NCBI GenBank assembly: GCA_018398765.1 | Contig: JAHBMJ010001621.1 | Coordinates: 1 to 28,424, forward strand | DNA from: Chromera velia | Taxonomy: Eukaryota > Sar > Chromeraceae | DNA length: 28,424 nt | Reading direction: 5' to 3' | Part shown: positions 11,520-21,504 of the stretch, one piece after another | Layout of the letters: each line of letters starts with the position of its first letter | Numbering within the stretch: position 1 is the stretch's first letter | Notes under the pieces: model-generated | Seen by the model: the letters and a program-made list of their open reading frames with translations, nothing else | Told to the model about the DNA's origin: nothing | Database searches by the model: none | Made by a program: the position numbers and the translations under genes

Positions 11520-11975
11520 GGTAGAAGATCTAATTGGTATGCTTTATTAGATGGAAAGCGCAAAAGAGACAGGCTCTGCACGTAGGCATAAGGTCGCAAA
11601 AGTAATAGAGGATGTATGCTATCGCTTCACCCCTGCCCTCTGTCACTTTGTTTTTCACTCGCACTTCGTCAGAGAAAATCAAGCATAACTTAATATTATC
11701 CCGGGACCATAATTTAACTGCATCCATGTTTATCGGCAGTAGCAATGGTTTTGAAGTGCAAAGTAAGAAATTCATGTGTTGTGATGAGATGTGTCATTGT
11801 ATGTATGCGTGCATGGTGTGGAGTAATGTGCATGAGTATATGGTGTAAGGCGGACGTCAGATAACTGGCACGCAAGTCTGGGATGGGAGGCCAATCCTCC
11901 GGACATAAATCCTAATCCTAATCCTAGGGCTCCGGCCCTGAACACAATGTAATCCTGTAATTAATATTAATTAAT
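11520..11975 (+). other. 3' untranslated tail of LINE copy 2
   Basis: No coding frame. Near its end come four TAATCCT/AATCCT-type repeats (11892-11926), then a perfect 5-bp hairpin AGGGC-tccg-GCCCT (11926-11939), then another TAATCCTGTAAT and an AT-rich run. A hairpin next to a short repeat is the kind of 3' signal that LINE reverse transcriptases recognise, but its role here is inference. Confidence 0.5.
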
Positions 11976-12523
11976 ATATCAGAGAATTAGTTAGAGAAGT
12001 AAGACAAGCTAGGCTTATGGACCAAGTTATGCGCACTGTTATGGTCCTCCTTTTCTACTAACTCTAAATCTAGCTCCAAACTTCCCTCACTAGTTCCCTC
12101 CGCTTCGATCTATATGGTGTCAATCATGATCGAATCAGTCATTTTCATGAGTATTTATCGTGCTTTTTATTCGCGACGTTGTCACAAGCTAGGTCTGACA
12201 CAAGAAAGCTTGCAAGAAAGAAAATTAACTCCACAGACTTGATTGATCGACGGGGTTGGGAGGAAGCTAGGAGGAAGAGAGAAAACCTGGGAGAGAACAA
12301 GAATCCGAAGATTCTGAACATTTGCATGAACGGTCCTCGTCTTGTTTGTCCCTCTCCCCCTCTAGCTCCCCCTTTGAGCTACAAAGAGAGCCGAGGACAC
12401 ACAGCTTCCCCTTTCTCGCTCGCTCAATTTTCCATTCACGTCTCATTGCTCGTCCTTCCCTCCTCTCAGCTCACTGTGCTCTCCCTATGCCAACCACTGC
12501 CTCGTCTTACTCCGGTTCTGCGT
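11976..12523. other. gap between LINE tail and RTF2 3' end
   Basis: I see no gene here. Short open frames at 12179-12529 and 12322-12558 run antisense into the 3' end of the RTF2 gene and have no recognisable domain. The stretch includes the RTF2 3' flank. Confidence 0.4.
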
Positions 12524-13432
12524 TTATAGAGCTCTCTTCAGTGGATTTGAGCTGTTAAACAGACTCTTGTACACAGCAGACTGCTTGTGTCTGTCCTTGT
12601 CCTTCTCCCGCTCTCTGTCTTCTCGGGATTCCTTTTCCTTTCCATTCGCCGTCTGCGTCTCCGTCTTTTCCTGCTTCATCTTCTTCTGCAACACATCCTC
12701 TTCCTTTTCCGCTTCCTTCACTCTCTTGGAAGGAAGGCCCGAGGAGGAAGAGGAGGCAGAAGAACAAGAGCCTTCCTTTACTTCGGCAGACCCTCCTTTC
12801 GAAGCTGCTGCTCTCTTCTTCTGCCTGGCTGTCTCCTCTTCCTTGGCAATTCTCCCCCTCAGCCTCTCAAACTGCTCGTCTGTGGGGACGAGGTCGATGA
12901 GGTCAGTGGAGGGGTCGTAAGGCTGGCTGCAACTCACACACAACGGCTGTGCGGGTCCGTCTCGGCCCCCTCCCCCCAACTCCTTCTGTGCCTTCTTTGA
13001 CACAACACAACCGCAACGCCAATTGAGTGTCGCCTGTTGAGCACCTGTAAGATCCACATGCCCAAGAGGGCAAAAGAGCCTCTTCGTCTCTGTGCTGAAG
13101 AAGGAGGGCGGGATCTCCTTCAAGTCTTTCTTGAACGATTTGATGTGAGAGGCAAACTCAGGAAGCTTCTTCTCAAGAATGGTCTCCAATACCGTCTTCT
13201 TGTTATACAAGTTTCCGAGTTTACACGCAACTATTGGTGGCTCTAGCGGTTCTTGGGAAAGAGCGCACGAGGTCCAGCGTATTTCTCGTATTTTGTTGGG
13301 GTCCATCCTTTCCTCTGCAAAGACCTGGGTGTTGGGGGCGTACCCCATTCCCCCCAGGTTTCTGGAGAATTTGAACCCTTTCGTTCTGACAACATCTGCC
13401 CTCAGAGGAATGCTGCCACCGTCCCCTCCCAT
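12524..13432 (-). CDS. RTF2: RTF2-family protein (replication termination factor 2 homologue)
   Basis: RTF2 proteins act in the nucleus: at stalled or terminating replication forks in fission yeast, and as proteasome-linked fork factors and splicing-associated factors in other eukaryotes. The product is 302 residues, close to the usual family length. The N-terminus MGGDGGSIP matches the family's near-invariant MGxDGGxIP start, which is why ATG 13432 is chosen over the in-frame ATG at 13702. RING-like core: WTSCALSQEPLEPPIVAC (53-70), KLGNLYNK (71-78), FCPLGHVDLTG (120-130), WRCGCVVSKKA (138-148) and CVSCSQPYDPSTDLIDLVP (165-183). After residue 190 comes a long charged, lysine/glutamate-rich tail. 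It ends in SAVYKSLFNS...LKR, matching the conserved YKSLF box near the C-terminus of RTF2. One uninterrupted exon, with no frameshift. Identity is quite sure; role in this organism is inferred from the family. Confidence 0.92.
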   Translation of the reverse strand: MGGDGGSIPLRADVVRTKGFKFSRNLGGMGYAPNTQVFAEERMDPNKIREIRWTSCALSQEPLEPPIVACKLGNLYNKKTVLETILEKKLPEFASHIKSFKKDLKEIPPSFFSTETKRLFCPLGHVDLTGAQQATLNWRCGCVVSKKAQKELGGGGRDGPAQPLCVSCSQPYDPSTDLIDLVPTDEQFERLRGRIAKEEETARQKKRAAASKGGSAEVKEGSCSSASSSSSGLPSKRVKEAEKEEDVLQKKMKQEKTETQTANGKEKESREDREREKDKDRHKQSAVYKSLFNSSNPLKRAL

Positions 13433-14051
13433 CTTTCCTCCCTTCACTCCTTCAGAGAATCGTTGACAACACTTAGGAGATTCGGGCACTGCAGCAGGTT
13501 CAAGGAACCAAACGAAGGGCAAAAATAGTCGCTTCAAGAAGTGCAGCTTACCATACAGACATTGAAGGGCTGGTGCACTGATCTGCAGAAGTCTTTCGTG
13601 CTGCTGAAGTGTGCAACGAATCTTCAATCGGACCCAGGCTGGCAGAGAAGTGAACTGCCAAGCTGTGCGATACGCACGCTGTGCGAGACTGCATGACTGC
13701 ATGATTTGTGTTGCGTGCCGGGCGGGGCCCAGGGCCTCGGTTCTTGTCTAGTTCTGTATACCGCCGCGACCTGGCTCAAAGGGTAACGCGCGCGGGTGAA
13801 GCCAGATCGCGACACCCATCCGTCACGCAACGTGCAATGCAACAGCTCCGTGCGAACGATCGCGGAAAGTTCGTGCCAACGGTCGCGGAAAGTTCGAGCC
13901 ATGCGCATAACTGTATCCGCGAAAACTTTAAGAAACGTGCCCCTCAAGCAACCTGTGCGGGATTAACTCTTTGACGCAAGCATGCAACTCAATTATACTT
14001 GGCATGCATAATTAACGCGCGCGAGTGAAGCCTGATCGCGACACCCCCTTG
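13433..14051 (-). other. upstream flank of RTF2 with dispersed-repeat sequence
   Basis: The RTF2 frame stays open for 90 codons upstream to 13702, but this translation has no family similarity. From about 13760 the DNA is GC-rich and repetitive. A 34-base block beginning TAACGCGCGCG and ending GATCGCGACACCC occurs at about 13784-13817 and again at about 14013-14046. Another piece (13814-13963) has a diverged relative at 17371-17480. Confidence 0.5.
13772..13963 (+). repeat. dispersed repeat, possibly tRNA-derived (SINE-like)
   Basis: The stretch shares CCCATCCGTCACGCA, TCCGTGCGAA-like, and AACGTGCCCCTCAAGCAA-CTGTGCGGGA segments, in the same order, with 17371-17480. At its head TGGCTCAAAGG (13772-13782) fits the Pol III A-box consensus, and GATCGCGAC (13805-13813) fits the B-box with one mismatch. 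The boxes are about ten bases closer than in a normal tRNA, so the SINE reading is tentative; the repeat itself is seen directly. Confidence 0.45.
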
Positions 14052-15022
14052 CTCACAAGACCCACAACACCACGCAGCTCCTCTCTTCACACCGGACCAC
14101 CGACCGCCTCCAGCTTCCACAAACTGCAGCCGTCACATGCTGCCACCGCCCACAGATGCAGCTTGCCTCTATGCCTCCATTCACTCGCCAATCCGGCCTC
14201 TCCTCAACGCCGCATCCACCACGAACACAGCCCGCCGGCCATTCCATCACAGCCCCTTCGAAGTCGGGAGAGGAGAGGTGAGAAGAGACTGTCCCACTCC
14301 AGACCGTTTGCATTGGATGAATGGATGAATGGATGGATGGATGAATGAATGGATGAATGGATGAATGGATGAATGAATGAATGAATGGATGGATGAATGG
14401 ATGAATGAATGAATGAATGGATGGATGAATGGATGAATGAATGAATGAATGGATGGATGAATGGATGAATGAATGAATGAATGGATGGATGAATGGATGA
14501 ATGAATGAATGAATGGATGGATGAATGGATGAATGANCTCACAAGACCCACAACACCACGCAGCTCCTCTCTTCACACCGGACCACCGACCGCCTCCAGC
14601 TTCCACAAACTGCAGCCGTCACATGCTGCCACCGCCCACAGATGCAGCTTGCCTCTATGCCTCCATTCACTCGCCAATCCGGCCTCTCCTCAACGCCGCA
14701 TCCACCACGAACACAGCCCGCCGGCCATTCCATCACAGCCCCTTCGAAGTCGGGAGAGGAGAGGTGAGAAGAGACTGTCCCACTCCAGACCGTTTGCATT
14801 GGATGAATGGATGAATGGATGGATGGATGAATGAATGGATGAATGGATGAATGGATGAATGAATGAATGAATGGATGGATGGATGGATGAATGGATGGAG
14901 GAATAGAAGGGTGAATGGATGGATGAATGAATGAATGAATGGATGGATGAATGGATGAATGAATGAATGAATGGATGGATGAATGGATGAATGAGTGGAA
15001 GGGTGAATGGATGAACGGATGA
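14052..15022. repeat. exact duplication on both sides of a scaffold join (N at 14537)
   Basis: The segment from 14052 is repeated base for base from 14538 (offset 486), through about 340 bases of unique sequence and the start of the tetranucleotide array. The copies diverge only inside that array, near 14389 and 14875. The single N directly precedes the second copy. This is the expected picture when two overlapping contigs are joined without merging, so one copy is probably artificial. Confidence 0.85.
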
Positions 15023-16912
15023 ATGAATGAATGAATGAATGGATAGATGGATGAATGGATGAATGGACGAATGAATGAACTAGTGAATGAATGGATGAAT
15101 GGATGGATGGACGAATGGATGAATGGACGAATGGATGGATGGATGAATGAATGAATGAATGGATGGATGCATGGATGAACGGATGAATGGATGAATGTCA
15201 TTGAATGAATGAATGTCATTGAATGAATGAATGGATGGATGCATGGATGAACGGATGAATGGATGAATGAATGCATGAATGAATGAATGAATGAATGAAT
15301 GGGTGGATGAACGAATGAATGAATGGAAGGGAGAAGGGATGAATGAACGAATGAATGAATGCATGAATGAATGAATGAATGAGTGAATGGATGGATGAAT
15401 GAATGGATAGATGGATGAATGGATGAATGAATGAATGAATGGATGAATGGATGGATGAATGGACGAATGCATGAATGGATGGATGAATGGATGAACATTG
15501 CCAAATGAATGGACGAATGAATGAATGAAATGAATGAATGAATGAATGAATGAATGAATGAATGAAGGAAGGAAGGAAGGAAGGAAGGAAGGAAGGAATG
15601 GATGGATGGATGGATGGATGGATGATGGCACTGGACCCGACTGGACCGCTCTCCCCGGACCTCTTTGACTAGACCGCTCGCACAAGACCGCTTTCACTGG
15701 ACCACAGTGACTCTGACTGGCCTACTTTGTAGGGACCGCCCTGACTGAATCGACCTTCTTGTTTCGTTAGAGAAGATGAAGATAAATACGATGAATGAAT
15801 GAATGGATGAATGTCATTGACTGAGTGAATGAATCGACGTCATTAATTGAATGGATGAATGAGTGAATGGGTGAATGGGTGAATGGATGAATGAGTGAAT
15901 GGATGGATGGCGGGATGGATGGATGGCACTGGACCCGACTGGACCGCTTTCCCCGGACCACCTGACCGCTCTCAATGGACCACAGTGACTCTGACTGGCC
16001 GCTTGTAGGGCGGTAATGAATGAATGAATGAATGAATGAATGAAAGAATGAATGGATGAATGGATGGATGAATGAATGAATGAATGAATGGATGAATGGA
16101 TGGATGTATGGATGAATGAATGAATAGATGGATGAATGGATGAATGAGTGGAAGGGTGAATGGATGAACGGATGAATGAATGAATGAATGAATGAATGAA
16201 TAAATGAATGGATAGATGGATGAATGGATGAATGGACGAATGAATGAACTAGTGAATGAATGGATGAATGGATGGACGAATGGATGAATGGACGAATGGA
16301 TGGATGGATGAATGAATGAATGAATGAATGGATGGATGCATGGATGAACGGATGAATGGACGAATGTCATTGAATGAATGAATGAATGGATGGATGCATG
16401 AATGAACGGATGAATGGATAAATGAATGCATGAACGAATGAATGAATGAATGAATGAATGAATGGGTGGATGAACGAATGAATGAATGGAAGGGAGAAGG
16501 GATGAATAAACGAATGAATGAATGAATGAATGCATGAATGAATGGATGGATGAATGAATGAATGGATAGATGGATGAATGGATTAATGGATGAGTGAATG
16601 AATGAATGGATGAATGGATGGATAAATGGACGAATGGATGAATGGATGGATGAATGGATGAACATTGCTAAATGAACGGACGAATGAATGAATGAATGAA
16701 GGAAGGAAGGAAGGAAGGAAGGAAGAAAGGAAGGAAGGAATGGATGGATGGATGGATGGATGGATGGATAATGGTACCGGACTTGACTGGATTGCTCTCC
16801 CCGGACCCACTTTGACTAGACCGCTCCCACAGGACCGCCCTTACTGGACTACAGTAACTCTGACTGGCCCGCTTGTAGGGCGGTAATGAATGGATGAATG
16901 AATGAATGAATA
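14317..16912. repeat. GAAT/GGAT tetranucleotide array with higher-order units and GC-rich spacers
   Basis: Blocks of mixed GAAT and GGAT fill about 14317-14536, 14803-15626, 15790-15925, 16014-16768 and 16886-16912. A 32-base higher-order unit (GGAT GGAT GAAT GGAT then four GAAT) repeats several times at 14387-14536. GGAA runs lie at about 15564-15598 and 16697-16740. Three related GC-rich spacers of about 100 bases (about 15627-15760, 15926-16015 and 16770-16885), built from ACTGGACCGC-like pieces, interrupt the array. The order of variants from about 14990 to 15760 recurs at about 16145 to 16885, showing a large segmental duplication. Long open frames here are products of the repeat. Confidence 0.9.
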
Positions 16913-17765
16913 TAATTGTTGAATAATGAAGAACGTTACCATGCCTATCGACGATTCGACGACGAAAAATGCTGGGCTGCTTAGAACTGGGGGGCGGGTA
17001 AGAGGGTTGCATAATGTGTCTTGGAGGTTTTTCATCAGTGTCACAAATACACTGGTTTTCCTCGCTTAGCACGGGGCTCCCTGAGGCTTAAGTCAACGTC
17101 AAGATTTAAGCAGCCGGTTGGGTTTTTTCTGCCGCACGACAATGCTACCGGTTGAACTAATTAATGACACATCGGTTTGAGCAAGAATCTGTCCAGTTTA
17201 AACGTTATCGAGTAATTTATTGAGTTAGAAGGCAATTTTGCCCAAAGACTATCCCTTCTCAGGGGGCGAACCAGGGTAACACAAAGAAACAAACTATGCA
17301 TGATATAGGGGTGGGATACTCTTGTAGAGGAGATGCCCACAGTATCCCGACCCTACATAACATAACATAACCCATCCGTCACGCATGGCAGGCTCTGTGC
17401 GAATGGTCGCAAGAAAACAATCCATCCCTCCGCACAACATGCAGAAAGAAACATGCCCCTCAAGCAATATGTGCGGGACGCCAGTACATGGCACAAGATC
17501 GATCTCGGCCACGCCAATGCATTCAATTTAGCTATAGGATCTTCGATGGCAAAAAAAAACTGGTATGGGACAGACATAGCTGCATATTCTCCTGTACATC
17601 TGGAGGATGGAGGTAACAGGCCCACCAGTAGGTCTAAATTTACAGTCAATCCTGCATTTGGACATACAGCTAAGCAGCAGCTTTTTGACTGACCTGCATA
17701 TACAGTTCAATCAAGCTTCTGTCTGGACATGTGGTGAGAGGATCAAATCTTCAGGCCAGAAGTCT
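16913..17765. other. unique stretch with no recognisable gene
   Basis: Short frames only. The stretch includes a hairpin at 17309-17353 and the dispersed repeat at 17371-17480. I recognise no protein, RNA gene or mobile element here. Confidence 0.4.
17371..17480 (+). repeat. second, shorter copy of the dispersed repeat
   Basis: It shares the start CCCATCCGTCACGCA and the end CATGCCCCTCAAGCAA-TGTGCGGGACG with 13814-13963 but is about 40 bases shorter in the middle. No A-box-like head precedes it; instead a hairpin and a CATAA run lie directly upstream. Confidence 0.5.
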
Positions 17766-17824
17766 TATATGAAGATAAACACGCAGACGTTAAACTTCTC
17801 TCCACTTTCACCTTTCCTGCTTGA

Positions 17825-18834
17825 ATGACGGCTCTCCACTTCCATCTTTCTGTCTCTTTGCATGACGGCCTCTCCACTTCCATCTTTCTGTCTGTTTGCA
17901 TGACAGCCTCTCCACTTTCATCTTTCTGTCTGTTTGCATGGCGGCCTCTCCACTTCCATCTTTCTGTCTGTTTGTATGATGGCCTCTCCACTTTCATCTT
18001 TCTGTCTGTTTGCATAGCACCTCTCCGCTTCCATCTTTCTGTCTGTTTGCATGGCGCCTCTCTGCTTCCATCTGTCTGTCTGTTTGCATGGCGCCTCTCC
18101 ACTTTTATCTTTCTGTCTGTTTGCGTGACGGCCTCTCCACTTTTGTCTTTCTGTCTGTTTGCATGACGGCTTCTCCACTTCCATCTTTCTGTCTGTTTGT
18201 ATGACAGCCTCTCTACTTTCGTCTTTCTGTCTGTTTGCATGACTGCCTCTCCACTTCCATCTTTCTGTCTGTTTGCATGACGGCCTCTCCACTTTCATCT
18301 TTCTCTCTGTTTGCATGACGCCTCTCCACTTTCGTCTTTCTGTCTGTTTGCACGGTGGCTTTTCCATGTCCATCTTTTTGTCTGTTTCCATGACGGCCTC
18401 TCCACTTCCATCTTTCTGTCTGTTTGCATGGCGCCTCTCCACTTTCATCTTTCTGTTTATTTACATGGCGCCTCTCCACTTTCGTCTTTCTGTCTGTTTG
18501 CACAACGGCCTTTCCATGTCCATCTTTTTGTCTGTTTGCATGACGGCCTCTCCACTTCCATCTTTCTGTCTGTTTGCATGACGGCCTCTCCACTTCCGTC
18601 TCTCTGTCTGTTTGTATGACGGCCTCTCCACTTCCATCTTTCTTTCTTTCTTCTTGCATGACGGCCTCTCCACTTTCATATTTCCATCTTTCTGTCTGTT
18701 TGCATGATGGTCTCTCCACTTCTGTCTCTCTGTCTATTTGTATGACGGCCTCTCCACTTCCATCTTTCTTTCTTTCTTCTTGCATGACGGCCTCTCCACT
18801 TTCATATTTCCATCTTTCTTTTTTGCTTGCTAGG
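17825..18834. repeat. 38-bp minisatellite, roughly 26 units
   Basis: The consensus unit runs from ATGACGGCCTCTCCACTT through CCATCTTTCTGTCTGTTTGC, 38 bases. Variants include ATGGCGCC instead of ATGACGGCC (a shortened unit), Y variants in CACTTYCATCTTT, and late units carrying TTCTTTCTTTCTTCTTGC. Because 38 is not a multiple of three, an open frame passes through all three phases of the unit every 114 bases. Open frames of up to 190 codons on the minus strand and about 110 on the plus strand follow from the unit having almost no stops. Decayed relatives continue to about 19040. Confidence 0.92.
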
Positions 18835-19686
18835 TGAGTCTTTACTTTCTTCTGTCATGCACTGTCAAACATGACGACTCTCCACTTTTATCTATCTTGC
18901 CGGTTTGCATGACTACTTTCCGCTAGCTTCCATCTTTCCTACCTGCGTGTTAAGGGCCTCTCCAGTTTTATCCTATCTGTTAGCCCGTCTGCTTACAGAA
19001 AGTTTGATTCACTTTCATCTTCCTTGTCTCCTCACATAACGACCTTTTAGTCTTCATCGTTCTTGTCTGTCTGCGTGTATGACCCCTCATTGGAACAAAC
19101 AATATGTTCTAAATCTCGTCTGGTTGATAATTCCATACAAAAGCTGACGTCTGTTCCAGTTTCATTTCTCTGGTTTTCTTTTCTGCTTTGATATGCTTGG
19201 ATGCTGGCTTTTTCTGGACGAGAAAGAATGTTTTTGCCTTCCTAAAATGTAAAATTTAAAGCAGAATTATTTGGAGGAGGATGGAGGATGGAGTTTACAA
19301 CATTTGAACAAAAAATAACAAAGACTTCCTCACAAGGAATTTCTAACAGAATTTTCAATATATTCACCATAGCAATACATTGTAAGTTTACGTTTCTGTA
19401 AAATTCTTGTTGGGGAGAGATTTAGTAGGAAAACCGAAAAGACTTACGTTTATTCAAAGCCCCATTTGCAGTTGGATATATAAAATTAGAGATAGAGAAA
19501 AAAAAATGTGTAAACTTACGTAATTTCAGTTATAATTTATATACCACTGTGGGTAATTTACCAAATTTTGAATACTTTTGATAAAGATAGATAAAGAACT
19601 TTGAAAAAAAAAAATGATAGAACTTGAAATGATTTGAATAGTTATGAATGGTTGTAGAATAATATAAGAACAAACCAAGAACTCCT
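18835..19686. other. decaying minisatellite units grading into AT-rich DNA
   Basis: Scattered half-units (CTCTCCACTTTTATC near 18885, CACTTTCATCTTCC near 19010) give way to AT-rich sequence with A runs. No gene is recognisable. An outlying unit with the same left flank as the main array lies at 19687-19811. Confidence 0.5.
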
Positions 19687-19811
19687 ATATATGAAGATAA
19701 ACATGCAAACATTGAACTTCTCTTCACTTTCATCTTTCGTGCTTAATTGAATAACGAACTTGCCACTTCTATCTTTCTGTCTGTTTGCATGATAGTCTTT
19801 CCACTTTCATC
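19687..19811. repeat. displaced copy of the minisatellite left flank plus one or two units
   Basis: TATATGAAGATAAACATGCAAAC and the following 70 bases match 17766-17840, the left edge of the main array, with scattered substitutions. A unit ending CTGTCTGTTTGCATGATAG follows. The array is thus bracketed by direct copies about 1.92 kb apart. Confidence 0.75.
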
Positions 19812-20118
19812 GTCCAGACTCCAGACAGTCTTTTTGCAAGACGGCCCTGAGGATTAATACTAAGAGGCTTTGGTCCAGACGATTTTTTGCTGGGCCCCGG
19901 CATGCCACTGGAGCCTGTGGAAGTGGCATCCTGCATGCATGCATGCAGATTTGACGCACGCAAGCTCTCTGCCCATCTCAGGCCCATGCACAAATCAGTC
20001 TGAGTGATGATCGGACCTTTCAACGTCACACTGCGGCAAGCTGGAACCACAGTCTTCCACGCTAACCACTATTTCAAATCAGAACCCCGCAGGATAGGCA
20101 GCACTTGAACAGAGAACG
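19812..20118. other. upstream flank of the UBE3D-like gene
   Basis: No gene. A run of GCATGCATGCATGCA lies near 19934-19948, and a weak tRNA-like pattern on the minus strand lies at about 20009-20075. An in-frame TAG at 20095-20097 makes ATG 20119 the first possible start of the gene that follows. Confidence 0.4.
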
Positions 20119-21061
20119 ATGAGAGAAGAGTATTTAGACGCCACCCAGATGATGAGAAAAGGAGACGGCTGTTTGAACATCGAGAGACGCCCCTGTTTGG
20201 TGGAAGCTCCCCTTGATGGCAACCCTTCTTTATATTATCGGGCCTCACTGTCCGACTGCTCATCTGACTGCCTGCGAATTCATCGACGAGGCCCCCACTT
20301 CCACGCATCGCTACAGGGTCTCTCCTTTCGACTGCCGCTGAGACGAGACGTGCGCGTGAAGGCTGTGACTGCCTCTGTGCAGAGCGTCAACGGAGACGGC
20401 ACAGCGTTGGTGAAAGCAGAACTGCACCTTAAGCCTGGACAAGGAGATTGGGACAAAAAAGGGAGGGCCCTGATTCCACATTTCGAAAGCCGCTGGGAAG
20501 AAATCCGTCTCCTTCAATCACACCGTCTCCTCCAATTCTCCTGCAGGTCCGTCTCCGTCTCTGCCCTGCCAGCTCTGTTCCGTAGGAAGACTCGAACAAA
20601 TCTTCAAGCTTTCTCCATTTTCTCTGGCGCGTCTTGAAATCCGACTATCTGTGTGTGTCCCGGCAACCACCTGTGCGCGTTTTCCTTCCGTCAGTGCCTT
20701 CAGCTCCTTTGCGCCCTGCCTCCTCCTTCCCTTGAGAGCGCCGATTTCTTCTGTCTGAGGGTACTGGGCTCCTTCGAGACAGCATTGCACAAAGTGTCAG
20801 TTTCCTGCAATCTGGAGAATCCGTGACATGTGCTGTGTACACTCGTGATGATGTTGGCGTGTCCAGGAACTGTGGCGAACCGGTGACCTCCACTGTCTCC
20901 TCGAACGGCCCCGGCCGCGGGGGCACTTCAGAGGACCCCGGCAGAAGGGCAGAACTGCTAGACCTCCCCACAGAGCTCTGGGGACATGCCTTCGACAGCC
21001 TTGTCAGTGTCTATTTGAATACGAGTGTGTGTGTGTGTGTGTGTATGTGTGTGTGTGTGTA

Positions 21062-21097
<36 letters not shown>

Positions 21098-21238
21098 TGT
21101 GTGTGTGTGTGTGTGAGTGAGTGAGAGTGAGTGAGTGAGTGAGTAAGGTGAGTGAGTGAGTGAGTGAGTGAGTGAGTGAGTGAGTGAGTGAGTGAGTGAG
21201 TGAGTGAGTGAGTGAGTGAGTGAGTGAGTGAGTGAGTN

Positions 21239-21286
<48 letters not shown>

Positions 21287-21392
21287 GTGTGTGTGTGTGT
21301 GTATGTGTGTATGTGTGTGTGTCTGTCTGTCTGTCTGCCTGCCTGCCTGTCTTCGAAACGAAAGGAAGTAAAAAGAAAAGAAAGGACGATAT

Positions 21393-21456
<64 letters not shown>

Positions 21457-21473
21457 CGTGTGTGAGTGTGTGT

Positions 21474-21504
<31 letters not shown>

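Larger units (their letters stand above)
7190..11975 (+). mobile_element. near-full-length inactive LINE, copy 2 (APE endonuclease, RT, CCHC)
   Basis: The layout is that of an APE-clade non-LTR retrotransposon. A charged N-terminal stretch (7193-7387) comes first, then an endonuclease (7388-8344), a lysine- and glutamate-rich linker (8345-9130), a reverse transcriptase (about 9138-10300), a thumb and linker region, a CCHC knuckle (11121-11190), a conserved basic tail to 11519, and a noncoding 3' tail to about 11975. The coding sequence stays in frame 2 up to about 8340 and in frame 0 from there to 11519. At least eleven in-frame stops interrupt it (TGA at 7385, 7400, 8661, 8940, 8955, 11241; TAA at 7841, 8586, 10680; TAG at 9345, 9366), and there is one frameshift. 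Both ends are approximate. Confidence 0.85.

Noticed and set aside
11905-11930. Telomere-like repeat at CCTAATCCTAATCCTAGGG
   Set aside because: It has only three to four imperfect units of a different sequence from CCCTAAA and lies at a LINE 3' end.
12567-13000. Plus-strand Ser/Leu-rich frames
   Set aside because: They are antisense to the charged tail of RTF2.
13433-13702. 90-codon N-terminal extension of the RTF2 frame
   Set aside because: The family-typical MGxDGGxIP start lies at 13432, and the extension is hydrophobic with no similarity to RTF2.
14204-16810. Long minus-strand frames made of Phe-Ile-His-Ser/Pro repeats (up to 321 codons)
   Set aside because: They are direct translations of the GAAT/GGAT tetranucleotide array in every frame, cross an N, and have no non-repeat domain.
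17825-18834. CRISPR-like array
   Set aside because: The 38-bp units are contiguous with no unique spacers, and the context is eukaryotic.
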